From the NCBI GenBank assembly GCA_027577415.1, contig JANBQS010000933.1, positions 1-10,300 on the forward strand: DNA of 10,300 bases, given 5' to 3'. Below, piece after piece: positions 1-6,480 of this stretch (positions are counted from its first letter, which is position 1; each line of letters opens with the position of its first letter). The notes under the pieces were generated by a model. That model was not told the origin of the DNA and did not search any database. It saw nothing but the letters and a program-made list of their open reading frames with translations. The position numbers and the translations under genes were made by a program. This stretch comes from Coemansia sp. RSA 922 (Eukaryota > Kickxellomycota > Kickxellomycetes > Kickxellales > Kickxellaceae).

Positions 1-2129
1 CAGGACTACGTCGAGCGTATTGATGGCGGGCCCTATAGCCGTGAGGAGTACCGCGAGTATCCGGAGCGCTATCGGTCTGTGTTTGCTACAAAGATCGCAC
101 CGTATACTTCTATGCTGGTTAATGGCATTTACTGGGAGTCCAAGTATCCTCGTCTCATGACGACTAAGGATCTGGCGTATATCCAGCGTCAGCGTGAACT
201 GAGGACTAGGATGTTGGCGATCGCTGATATTAGCTGTGATATTGGCGGTAGTTTGGAGTTTATGAGCCATGCGTCGACTATTGACTCGCCCTTCTTTTAC
301 GTCGATGCGGTTAATGGCTTGGAACACAAGGATATTGAGAAACCAGGTGTCCAGATTAATTCTATCGATAATTTGCCTACTGAGTTGCCGTTCGAGGCTA
401 GCAAGCATTTCGGCGACTCGTTGTATCCCTACGCCAAGGCACTGGTAAGTAAATGATTGAGAAAGATGTGATGTTTTTTTTGGTTATGTGGATACTAACT
501 TTATTTTTGTTATTTTGTAGGCTTCTGGAGACCTCAAGCACCCGGTGATTAGCCATGCTATTATTTGTCAGGACGGAGCGCTGGTTAAGCAGCATAAGCA
601 TTTGGAGAAGAGTTTGGCTGAATCTGGCGGTCTGCGTGTCGCCAATACTCAGAGGAAGCGCGTGCTCTTGGCTGGCTCTGGAATGGTCAGCCAGCCACTA
701 GTCGATTATCTGGCGAGTAGCAAAGACACTGACATTACCATTGGTATGAGAAACCATTAACTGTGCACATTTATACTTTTTTTAATATGCATGAACACAT
801 GTATAATACCACTTACTAAATTTTTTTTTTGTTTTTTTTGTAGCGAGTAATGATCTCAGTGAAGCCAAGCGCTTGGCTTACCAGTTTCCCAATACCGTAG
901 CCGCACTTCTCGACGTATCGGACTCTAGGGCATTAGACCAGTTGATTAAGGACTGCGATGTAGTGGTGAGCCTGGTACCTGCGCATTTGCACCCGCGGTT
1001 GGCCGATGCTGCTATCCGTCGTGGCAAGCATATGGTGACTGCGAGCTACATTTCGCCCGAGATGCAAAAGTTGGATCAGGCTGCACGCGACGCGCAGGTA
1101 TCCATTATCAGCGAGATCGGACTGGACCCTGGTATCGACCACTGCAGTGCGATGAAGATCATTGACGAGGCGAAAGCGCAGGGTGGCAAAATCCGGTCGT
1201 TCATCTCGTGGTGTGGCGGGCTGGCGGCGCCCGAGCACAGCAACAACCAGATTGGATACAAGTTCTCGTGGTCCCCACGCGGCGTACTCACCGCTGGACT
1301 CAACCCCGCTCAGTACAAGGCTAATGGCCAGATGCATGAGATCGCTGAGGGCAAGCTGTTTGAGAACAGGTTTAGGAACGTGCCTTTATACCCCGGCTTT
1401 GCATTCGAGGGACTGGCTAACCGCGATAGTTTGCAGTATGCGGAGCCGTATGGTTTGGACCTAGAGAATATGGACACTATGTTCAGGGGTACGCTGAGGT
1501 ATGAGGGGTACTCGGAGATCATGGACTGCTTGCTAAGACTCGGATTCCTCAGCCTCGACCCCAAGTCTCATGTTAGCGCGGCGTCCGCCACAGAGTTCCT
1601 AACCCGCGTTATTGGCAAAGGTGACCTCAGACAGGTGTTGGCCCAGCGCCTGGCTCTCCCCGTGTCTGACCCGTTGGTTAGTAGGCTGATGTTGGCGCTA
1701 GAGGAATTCGGAATGCTATCCTCTGGGTCACCTATCACCGCGGCTACGTCTCTTGATGCCATGTCCAAGATCCTGCAGAGCTCGCTTAAATTGAACCCTG
1801 GCGAGCGTGATATCGTTTGCTTGTTCCACGAATTCGGTATCGAAAACCTCGATGGCTCTTATAGTGTGCAGACTTCGTCACTGGTTGCATATGGTGATGC
1901 TGAGTCGGGTGAAACTGCTATGGCGAGGACTGTCGGTGTTCCGGCGGCTATTGCTACTCGTTTGTTGTTGGAGGATAAGGTCGCTACTAAGGGTGTTATT
2001 CGCCCGACTATTAAGGAAATCTACGAACCCCTGCTACAGAGACTGGAGGCTAAGGGCTTGGTGTTTGCGGAGCATACAAATAATGGTGTGCACAATTCGT
2101 TGCAGCACAGAATGAAGTGGACAAAGTAA
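1..2129 (+). CDS. Alpha-aminoadipic semialdehyde synthase-like bifunctional enzyme (LKR/SDH), 3' part, three exons
   Basis: The coding exons are 1-444, 521-743 and 844-2129, giving 650 visible residues open from base 1; the start is outside the window. Visible residues 1-148 resemble the C-terminal part of the lysine-ketoglutarate reductase half of AASS: KIAPYTSMLVNGIYW, DISCDIGGSLEFM, SIDNLPTELPFEA and FGDSLYPY. From about residue 195 a saccharopine dehydrogenase (L-glutamate-forming) domain follows, with a Rossmann motif (VLLAGSGMVSQP), VTASYISPEM, EIGLDPGIDH and the CGGLAAPEHSNN...YKFSWSP block. This half is about 455 aa, close to yeast Lys9. In the family, the LKR half interconverts lysine plus 2-oxoglutarate and saccharopine, and the SDH half interconverts saccharopine and aminoadipate semialdehyde plus glutamate. 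The two halves share one reading frame once the introns are removed. Whether it serves lysine synthesis or breakdown here cannot be told. The stop is TAA at 2127-2129. The family assignment is confident; only the fused layout in a fungus is unusual. Confidence 0.93.
445..520 (+). other. Intron 1 of the AASS-like gene (76 bp, phase 0)
   Basis: The donor is GTAAGT (445-450), the branch point is a perfect TACTAAC (493-499) and the acceptor is TTTTGTAG ending at 520. Removing it joins ...YPYAKAL to ASGDLKHPVI and keeps the AASS-like alignment in frame. It falls in the connector between the LKR and SDH halves. Confidence 0.93.
744..843 (+). other. Intron 2 of the AASS-like gene (100 bp, phase 1)
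   Basis: The donor is GTATGA (744-749), the branch point is TTACTAA (814-820), a long T tract follows and the acceptor TTGTAG ends at 843. Splicing restores ...DTDITI-ASNDLSEAKRLAYQ across the first Rossmann strands of the saccharopine dehydrogenase domain. Confidence 0.92.
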
Positions 2130-2177
2130 TATTTTATTATAACCTTTTTTAAATATAATGTGGTATTCTACTGTCCA
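2130..2177. terminator. 48-bp convergent 3' intergenic region with a poly(A) signal for gene A
   Basis: The AASS-like gene (+) and array gene A (-) converge, with 48 bp between their stop codons. On the minus strand, AATAAA lies at 2138-2133, about 40 nt past the stop of gene A. The plus strand is AT-rich with AAATATAAT at 2151-2159, a weak candidate signal for the AASS-like gene. The two mRNAs probably overlap at their 3' ends. Confidence 0.5.
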
Positions 2178-2561
2178 TTATTTTGAAATGGTTGATCTTG
2201 CTACACTCGTTATTATATCGTAGTCGCTTAGTTCTATTCCTTGATGACTTAATTTGTCTTTATATCTTTTCCATACATCTGTGCGAACTAGCAGAAAATA
2301 AGTTTCACCTGAAATGTGTACTTTACCGTTTTCTCCTCTAGGTTTACCCTTTGTATAGTAGTAGACTATTCCCATACCGGTATCTTTATTGGTGGTAGCG
2401 ATGAATACACATTTGTTTGTCGTTACGTCCCCTGGATAGCGTCTCTTTACATGTGCCGCTGTATCGTGGCACTCGTTTACACTAACTGCCATGTCTTCTC
2501 CGAGTTCCATGCCGCCTTGATGGTGTTCTAATATAAGTACTGGACATTTCATAGTAGACAT
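2178..2561 (-). CDS. Array gene A: small protein of an unrecognised tandem family (127 aa)
   Basis: I do not recognise this family. Gene A is a single-exon ORF with ATG at 2561; a second Met at residue 4 (2552) is an alternative start. No signal peptide or membrane segment is seen, so a cytosolic or nuclear place is likely. It shares four short motifs, in order, with array genes B, C and D: an N-terminal CPVLILE strand (residues 6-12), C-H-D-x-A (31-35), I-A-T-T-N (54-58), a VHISGETYFLL strand (81-91), and finally S-x-Y-D-I-I (112-117). Overall identity to the others is low, so this is the most diverged and shortest member, lacking the longer C-terminal tail of B, C and D. Its upstream region is related to theirs but about 120 bp shorter. 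Conserved motifs despite low identity suggest a selected protein rather than a chance ORF. Confidence 0.75.
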   Translation of the reverse strand: MSTMKCPVLILEHHQGGMELGEDMAVSVNECHDTAAHVKRRYPGDVTTNKCVFIATTNKDTGMGIVYYYTKGKPRGENGKVHISGETYFLLVRTDVWKRYKDKLSHQGIELSDYDIITSVARSTISK

Positions 2562-2595
2562 TATTGTAATAAAATAAAAACGTTTTGAGTAAATA

Positions 2596-2600
<5 letters not shown>

Positions 2601-2630
<30 letters not shown>
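2601..2630. repeat. (GA)n microsatellite in the leader of gene A
   Basis: About 14.5 GA units sit some 40 bp upstream of the ATG of gene A. On the gene's own strand it reads as a CT tract and lies between the ATG and the position equivalent to the TATA box, so it is probably transcribed 5' UTR. Confidence 0.95.
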
Positions 2631-2633
<3 letters not shown>

Positions 2634-2639
2634 AAAAGG

Positions 2640-2945
2640 GGGAGAATTGGCAGCACCAGGATTTTTTTAGGCCACACATGAGGACTTTGGCAACAGTGAG
2701 AAAAATTGCACGCACCTACCATCCAATTCTGAATTGACCTCTTTGAGCTCAAAGGCCAAAAAAGACAATTATTTCACATGATTGGCTTTCTGCGGCCCTC
2801 CCTGCAATCAGCAGTATTGTAATCAAAGGGTTCATAGGTGCACATACCTATTTTTAAAAAAGGCATTTCCAAGAAAAAAGCTGAATTTATTGTTGTAACA
2901 AAAAAAGGTTTACTTGTACCTAGTTGGCTGCTATAACTGGCTAAT
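2640..2945 (-). promoter_or_regulatory. Upstream region of gene A, a shortened copy of the array promoter
   Basis: Three blocks match the promoters of B, C and D. (1) At 2649-2670, GGCAGCACCAGG followed by TTTTTTTAG aligns with the TATA-bearing blocks of the others; on the minus strand it reads CTAAAAAAA, a decayed TATA box about 100 bp before the ATG. (2) At 2747-2770 there is a GCTCAAAGGCCAAAAA-type block, followed by a CTGCGGCC segment near 2791-2798. (3) At 2893-2937 there is a TGTAACAAAAAAAGGTT...GCTGCTATAAC block also seen at 6533-6572. The CAAAG block is only about 186 bp from the ATG, against 305-322 bp in B, C and D, so roughly 120 bp is missing. The 20-mer and the palindrome of the other promoters are not visible. 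Confidence 0.5.
2886..2891 (-). terminator. Candidate poly(A) signal of gene B
   Basis: AATAAA on the minus strand lies about 160 nt past the stop of gene B. Gene D has one in a similar place (5467-5462, about 130 nt past its stop). It overlaps the distal promoter of gene A, so B's transcript may run into that promoter. Confidence 0.35.
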
Positions 2946-2956
2946 AAAACGAATCT

Positions 2957-3562
2957 AATGGAGTCAGCAAGTTTAGTCACTCCAAAAACAACTAGTAGCT
3001 CACAAGGCCTAGATGTTTCACCAATGTTCTCAGACTTTAGTGATTAAATTCTAAGGGGCCAAGAGCCCATTAATCTCTTCAATAATTTCTTTCGACACTA
3101 CTACATTATCTGTTGGCAGTTCTAAGAGTGCTTTTAGTTCTTCTATTTTTCTTTCTATCGCCATTTTCATAATCACCTCGTATTGACTAAGCCCATTATT
3201 TATGCTCAGCAAACAGTAGTTATCAAAGACCATTCTCTTGCAAAATACAAAACATGTAGGTTCTGATATTGCAATGTCTCCACCATCTTCATAGCCCTTA
3301 TAATTGTTATAATATTTCACTCTATTATTAGTGGCCACATGGAAAGGGGGTGCTTTTTCTTCTGTCTCTAGTAATAAGGTTCTGATGAACCTTGCAGCAT
3401 TGTCACAAGTAGTATCTGATATCTTCTGATATCCCATCGGTTTTATGTGATAATTTACTTCATCGTATGTTAGAACAAACACTGGACACAACATTAGCAA
3501 AACTTGGATAATAAAAATGTGCGAGTTTAAAATACTAGGAAGAGTTTAATAGCTTGAAAAAG
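2957..3562 (-). repeat. Near-identical direct repeat, copy 1 (gene B and near flanks)
   Basis: This block matches 5501-6106 at a constant offset of 2544 bp with only about ten substitutions seen by eye, three of them in the coding region. It covers about 95 bp past the stop, the whole gene and about 60 bp before the ATG. At its upstream end (near 3562) similarity drops abruptly to the level of the older promoter homology. Confidence 0.9.
3051..3500 (-). CDS. Array gene B: small protein of an unrecognised tandem family (149 aa)
   Basis: No known family is recognised. This is an intronless ORF with ATG at 3500 and a TATA box 100 bp upstream; Met3 is an alternative start. Motifs shared with the array, in order: CPVFVL (residues 5-10), C-D-N-A-A (32-36), H-V-A-T-N-N (54-59), AISEPTCFVF (77-86) and S-x-Y-E-V-I (105-110). 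A charged, Leu-rich tail follows (KIEELKALLEL, then SKEIIEEINGLL), likely helical. The N-terminus is not a convincing signal peptide. It differs from gene D at only two residues (Ile/Thr near 115 and Ile/Val near 139), and the coding DNAs differ at three sites by eye, two of them amino-acid-changing. The recurring Cys at 32 and the hydrophobic strand around 77-86 suggest a small folded domain. Confidence 0.8.
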   Translation of the reverse strand: MLMLCPVFVLTYDEVNYHIKPMGYQKISDTTCDNAARFIRTLLLETEEKAPPFHVATNNRVKYYNNYKGYEDGGDIAISEPTCFVFCKRMVFDNYCLLSINNGLSQYEVIMKMAIERKIEELKALLELPTDNVVVSKEIIEEINGLLAP

Positions 3563-3900
3563 GTGGGAGTAAAGAAAAACTTGGCAACTGCCAACCTTCT
3601 TTTTATAGCAAGAATAATTTAGACAACGCCAGAGCGAGAGCGAGAGCGAGAGCGAGAGCGAGAGAGAGAGGGAGGAAGTACTTCCCCCAACCGGCATTAT
3701 CGGAAATGTCACTGGTCGTCTTCAATTCCTTTCTTCAAAGCACCAGTTCAACTTGGCAATGACGAATGTGCTGTTTTCCGATTTACTGCGGTACACGGTT
3801 TCGGGATATGACGTATCTCCATTCAAAGCTAAAAATAAATTGCTTGAAAGGAGTGGTTCTCTTTGACGCAGCACCCAGTGGACAGTAAAAGGGAGGAAAG
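3541..3900 (-). promoter_or_regulatory. Promoter region of gene B
   Basis: Read toward the gene, the blocks shared with the other promoters are: an ACGCAGCACCCAG segment near 3866-3878; a TTCAAAGCTAAAAATAAATTGCTT block (3822-3845); ATGACGTA (3808-3815), an ATF/CREB-like core; the 20-mer TTCAATTCCTTTCTTCAAAG (3721-3740, plus-strand sense), identical in gene C's promoter; CTTCCCCCAACC (3681-3692), overlapping the palindrome GGAAGTACTTCC (3674-3685); and TATAAAAA on the minus strand (3607-3600), 100 bp from the ATG. A leader block GTTTAATAGCTTGA (3544-3557) is shared with C and D. Homology to the other promoters stops at about 3900, where an unrelated coding-like fragment begins. Confidence 0.65.
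3631..3670. repeat. (GAGAGC)n hexamer microsatellite just upstream of the gene B TATA box
   Basis: About five GAGAGC/GAGCGA-type units grade into pure GA. It lies between the TATA box and the CTTCCCCCAACC block. The matching promoters of C and D carry only a short purine-rich stretch here, so it is a recent local expansion. Confidence 0.93.
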
Positions 3901-4271
3901 TGTGTTGCTGCTGCCGTTACTCGTTTTGCCAATGGGTTTTCCCACCTCACCACTATGCTGCTACATTTGCCGCTATCATTGAGTCCCTATTTTTGCACCC
4001 GCAGTATGGCGACGTCTGGTTTGTCATGGATAGACATTACCAAAGGGTTATTGCTCCTGCTATTGACCGTGCCACAGCTCTCAGCTACCCCTTCCTTACC
4101 CAAGATATGTATAGCATGGCTCCTCAGGCCACTGCTGCCCATGTCAACTGTGAGAAGCACTGTCTGTTTCGGGATAGAATCTGCGCGCACTTGGATTTCG
4201 TTTCTAACAAGTATCCGTTAGCTGCGCAACGTATAGCTCATGTCTATGCATTCCACCACAATAAGACATAG
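3900..4271 (+). pseudogene. Coding-like fragment of an unrecognised protein, probably 5'-truncated
   Basis: This frame is open from 3867 to the TAG at 4269-4271 but has no ATG until 4026 (MDRHYQRV...). The roughly 120 residues look like real protein: aromatic and His-rich, with varied composition (GDVWFVMDRHYQRVIAP, then a stretch with three Cys). Codons favour G-start and pyrimidine-end forms, and the stretch is more GC-rich than its surroundings. I cannot name the family. Its left edge coincides with the point (about 3900) where gene B's promoter stops matching the promoters of C and D, suggesting a rearrangement breakpoint that placed a gene remnant there. Alternatives are a terminal exon (a possible acceptor is TTTTTGCACCCGCAG, ending at 4003) or a short gene starting at 4026. 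An ATG-started frame at 3955-4221 overlaps it but looks less protein-like. Confidence 0.4.
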
Positions 4272-4465
4272 ATTGAATATTGGTTAATTGTTTGTATTGA
4301 TATGCTATTAAATAGACACTGTATATTTGCTAATGCGATGTTTTACTAAACAACACTACTATAAAGGAAAAAAGAGTGAGAGGCATGCTGAATAAAGTGC
4401 TAGTAGATGAATATATTGGGCACTGCAACTAATGACATTGAGGAAAACATCTAATGCTTTGTGCT
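4272..4465. other. AT-rich spacer between the + strand fragment and gene C
   Basis: No coding potential is seen. GAATAAAG (4390-4397) on the plus strand could be a poly(A) signal for the fragment at 3900-4271. A GTGCTAGTAGATG stretch (4397-4409) faintly recalls the ACTAGTAGCTC block in the 3' flanks of B and D. No clear AATAAA is visible on the minus strand for gene C. Confidence 0.35.
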
Positions 4466-4918
4466 TTAATTTCGATCAAATGGAGTATTTGAATCAATAA
4501 GAGCTTTAGAAAACTCTTTGCTGCCACTCAATTCGGGATATAGCTTTTCTGACGCTTGTATAATTAAATTATAGGTACTTTTCTCACAAAATTCGCCAGA
4601 CTTTTCATAGCTACCATCAAGTTTGGGAACACACTTATCTCCTTTGTAAGCTGCAAATTGAGCCGCATTGGCATACAGAATGCATGTGGGACCTGATAGA
4701 GAAACTTTTGCATTATCCTCTTGTATATCTGAGGCCCGTGAATGATAAACGATACTATTACCAGTAGCAACATGAGGAGTCTTTCCATTCAATCTCTCTT
4801 TATATTCATTTTTTATAGAAAATGCAACATCATGGCAGGTTCCTACAACATCTTTACATGTCATACCCCTGAGGGTATAAGGAGAATCGCCTTCAAGAAC
4901 AAGTATTGGAATCCACAT
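4466..4918 (-). CDS. Array gene C: small protein of an unrecognised tandem family (150 aa)
   Basis: The family is not recognised. The reading frame stays open to 5326, but the start is placed at ATG 4918 (MWIPILVLEG). That start gives 150 aa, matches the N-termini of the paralogs, and leaves the TATA box at 5036-5029 a normal 111 bp upstream; the longer frame would translate straight through the promoter. Shared motifs: IPILVLE (residues 3-9), C-H-D-V-A (28-32), H-V-A-T-G-N (49-54), VSLSGPTCILY (72-82) and S-x-Y-N-L-I (114-119). It has five Cys (21, 28, 79, 96, 111), more than gene A (three). No signal peptide or membrane segment is evident. It is diverged from B and D and resembles A more in the middle motifs (CHD, IVY, SG), so it represents an old branch of the family. 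Confidence 0.75.
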   Translation of the reverse strand: MWIPILVLEGDSPYTLRGMTCKDVVGTCHDVAFSIKNEYKERLNGKTPHVATGNSIVYHSRASDIQEDNAKVSLSGPTCILYANAAQFAAYKGDKCVPKLDGSYEKSGEFCEKSTYNLIIQASEKLYPELSGSKEFSKALIDSNTPFDRN

Positions 4919-4959
4919 CGATGCTCTAAGAAAGTTCGACTGTCTGTATAAAAATAAGG

Positions 4960-5320
4960 AGGGTTTAATAGCTTGAGTGAAAGTGAGAATGAAGAAGAAG
5001 AGTGAAAAAGAGGTAGCCAGTGGTCGGCTTTTTATAGCGCAAGTAGGGTGGATGCCAGAGCAAGAAAAAAATGGAGGAAGTGCTTCCCCCAACCAATTTT
5101 TCAAAGAGTGCCTTTTGCCAAAGCCTTCAATTCCTTTCTTCAAAGAGCTAATAAAGAGCAGCGATGACGAACATGTTGTTTGCTGATCCACTGTGACACA
5201 CGGTCGGGGGTATGACGTAATTTCGCTCAAAGCCAATAGAAAGTGCTTTAGAGGATTTTTGCATGGTCGCAGCATTCGGCAGAAGAGGGAAAAGGGGGGA
5301 AAGAGTTGCGAATTAGCGAA
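4960..5320 (-). promoter_or_regulatory. Promoter region of gene C
   Basis: It has the same order of blocks as gene B's promoter: GTCGCAGCATTCGGC (5266-5280); GCTCAAAGCCAATAGAAAGTG (5225-5245); ATGACGTA (5212-5219); TTCAATTCCTTTCTTCAAAG (5126-5145); CTTCCCCCAACC (5083-5094) with the near-palindrome GGAAGTGCTTCC (5076-5087); TATAAAAA on the minus strand (5036-5029), 111 bp from the ATG; and GTTTAATAGCTTGA in the leader (4964-4977). Spacing to the ATG is close to that in B and D, so the whole unit was duplicated with its promoter. Confidence 0.65.
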
Positions 5321-5326
5321 TTCCAA

Positions 5327-5594
5327 GTGTTCTTATTTTCTAAAGTGCTTTGAGCAAACCGGTGTATAGAAGTAGAAGTGTGTTGTCTAGCACACAAATA
5401 GTTGCCACTGTTGCAGCAAAAATGTTCACCTGTGTCCGTTTTGTTGTTGCAATAAATATAATTTATTGTCTACTACTTAAAATAGTTAAATAAAAGGACC
5501 AATGAGGTCAGTAAGTTTGGTCACTCCAAAAACAACTAGTAGCTCGCAAGGCCTAGATGTTTCACCAATGTTCTCAGACTTTAGTGATTAAATT
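5327..5594. other. Spacer between gene C's promoter and the gene D stop
   Basis: The left part (about 5400-5470) has a TTGCAGCAAAAATGTTCACC segment loosely like the TGTAACAAAAAGGTT block upstream of A and D. AATAAA on the minus strand (5467-5462) is a candidate poly(A) signal of gene D, about 130 nt past its stop. The right part (5501-5594) belongs to the near-identical B/D repeat. No gene is seen. Confidence 0.4.
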
Positions 5595-6106
5595 CTAAGG
5601 GGCCAAGAGCCCATTAATCTCTTCAATAACTTCTTTCGACACTACTACATTATCTGTTGGCAGTTCTAAGAGTGCTTTTAGTTCTTCTATTTTTCTTTCT
5701 GTCGCCATTTTCATAATCACCTCGTATTGACTAAGCCCATTATTTATGCTCAGCAAACAGTAGTTATCAAAGACCATTCTCTTGCAAAATACAAAACATG
5801 TAGGTTCTGATATTGCAATGTCTCCACCATCTTCATAGCCCTTATAATTGTTATAATATTTCACTCTATTATTAGTGGCCACATGGAAAGGGGGTGCTTT
5901 TTCTTCTGTCTCTAGTAATAAGGTTCTGATGAACCTTGCAGCATTGTCACAAGTAGTATCTGATATCTTCTGGTATCCCATCGGTTTTATGTGATAATTT
6001 ACTTCATCGTATGTTAGAACAAACACTGGACACAACATTAGCAAAACTTGGATAATAAAACTGTGCGAGTTTAAAATACTAGAAAGAGTTTAATAGCTTG
6101 AAAAAA
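5501..6106 (-). repeat. Near-identical direct repeat, copy 2 (gene D and near flanks)
   Basis: This is the partner of 2957-3562 at an offset of 2544 bp in the same orientation. The match is almost perfect through the 3' flank, the gene and the first 60 bp of leader, then falls off into the older, looser promoter homology. Confidence 0.9.
5595..6044 (-). CDS. Array gene D: near-identical paralog of gene B (149 aa)
   Basis: The family is not recognised. This intronless gene has ATG at 6044 and the same length, start and motif positions as gene B. It differs by Thr for Ile near residue 115 and Val for Ile near 139, plus one silent change (TAC for TAT at Tyr24). The TATA-like box is 110 bp upstream. 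Near-identity to B, although C lies between them and A and C are very diverged, points to recent homogenisation or a recent copy. Both copies are intact, so both could be expressed. A YYNNYKGYEDG stretch (residues 63-73) is found only in B and D. Confidence 0.8.
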   Translation of the reverse strand: MLMLCPVFVLTYDEVNYHIKPMGYQKISDTTCDNAARFIRTLLLETEEKAPPFHVATNNRVKYYNNYKGYEDGGDIAISEPTCFVFCKRMVFDNYCLLSINNGLSQYEVIMKMATERKIEELKALLELPTDNVVVSKEVIEEINGLLAP

Positions 6107-6480
6107 CGTGAGAGTAAAGAAGAGGAATAAAAAAGAGGTGGCCTCCAGCAGGCTTATTATAAAACAGAAAGAGGAGACCTGAGCAAAAAAAAAAAGTGAG
6201 GTGCTTCCCCCAACCAATATTTTCAAAGAATCTCTTTTTATGCCAAAGCATTCAATTCCTTTCTTCAAAAACACTTGTTCAATCAAGTGAAGACTGGAAC
6301 ATAAATTGCTGCTCGACTGGAGCGCACACTTGGATGGGATGTGCTTTCACTCAAAGCCAAAAGCAAATTATTTTAAAAAGGATTTCTCAGCTTGGCCGCA
6401 GCATTTGGCGAAAGAAAAAAAAGAGAAAGGCGGCAGTTGGGTTTAAAGTCTCCATTCCCATTTTCAAAGGCGCCTTTGCC
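6072..6480 (-). promoter_or_regulatory. Promoter region of gene D
   Basis: Blocks shared with the other units: GGCCGCAGCATTTGGCG (6395-6411); ACTCAAAGCCAAAAGCAAATTATTT (6349-6373); TTCAATTCCTTTCTTCAAAA (6251-6270, one mismatch to the 20-mer); CTTCCCCCAACC (6204-6215); TATAATAA on the minus strand (6161-6154), 110 bp from the ATG; and GTTTAATAGCTTGA in the leader (6088-6101). The ATGACGTA core of the B and C promoters is not conserved, and the left half of the GGAAGT/CTTCC palindrome is broken. D may therefore be controlled differently from B although the proteins are nearly the same. Confidence 0.6.

Noticed and set aside
933..1768. Long minus- and plus-strand frames inside the AASS-like exon 3.
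   Set aside because: They overlap the well-supported saccharopine dehydrogenase frame and show no protein-like features; they are shadows of codon bias.
2601..3670. The GA-rich repeats considered as a CRISPR-like or transposon-end structure.
   Set aside because: They are simple microsatellites with no spacers, inverted ends or target-site duplications.
3955..4221. An ATG-started 88-aa frame with a leucine-rich, signal-like stretch.
   Set aside because: It overlaps the 3900-4271 frame, whose codon use and composition are more protein-like, and its hydrophobic run is internal rather than N-terminal.
4919..5326. N-terminal extension of the gene C frame (open to 5326, 286 aa).
   Set aside because: It reads through the TATA box and conserved promoter blocks. 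Paralog alignment and length support the start at 4918.
5595..6044. YYNNYKGYEDG in genes B and D recalls the HKYNNYEGF active-site stretch of RNase T1-type fungal ribonucleases.
   Set aside because: It is absent from genes A and C, the catalytic Glu and C-terminal His blocks of that family are not recognisable, and there is no secretion signal. Treated as coincidence.
2957..6106. The B/D direct repeats considered as LTRs of a retroelement.
   Set aside because: Each repeat contains a whole family gene with its flanks; the interior holds another family member and no reverse transcriptase, integrase or gag-like frame.
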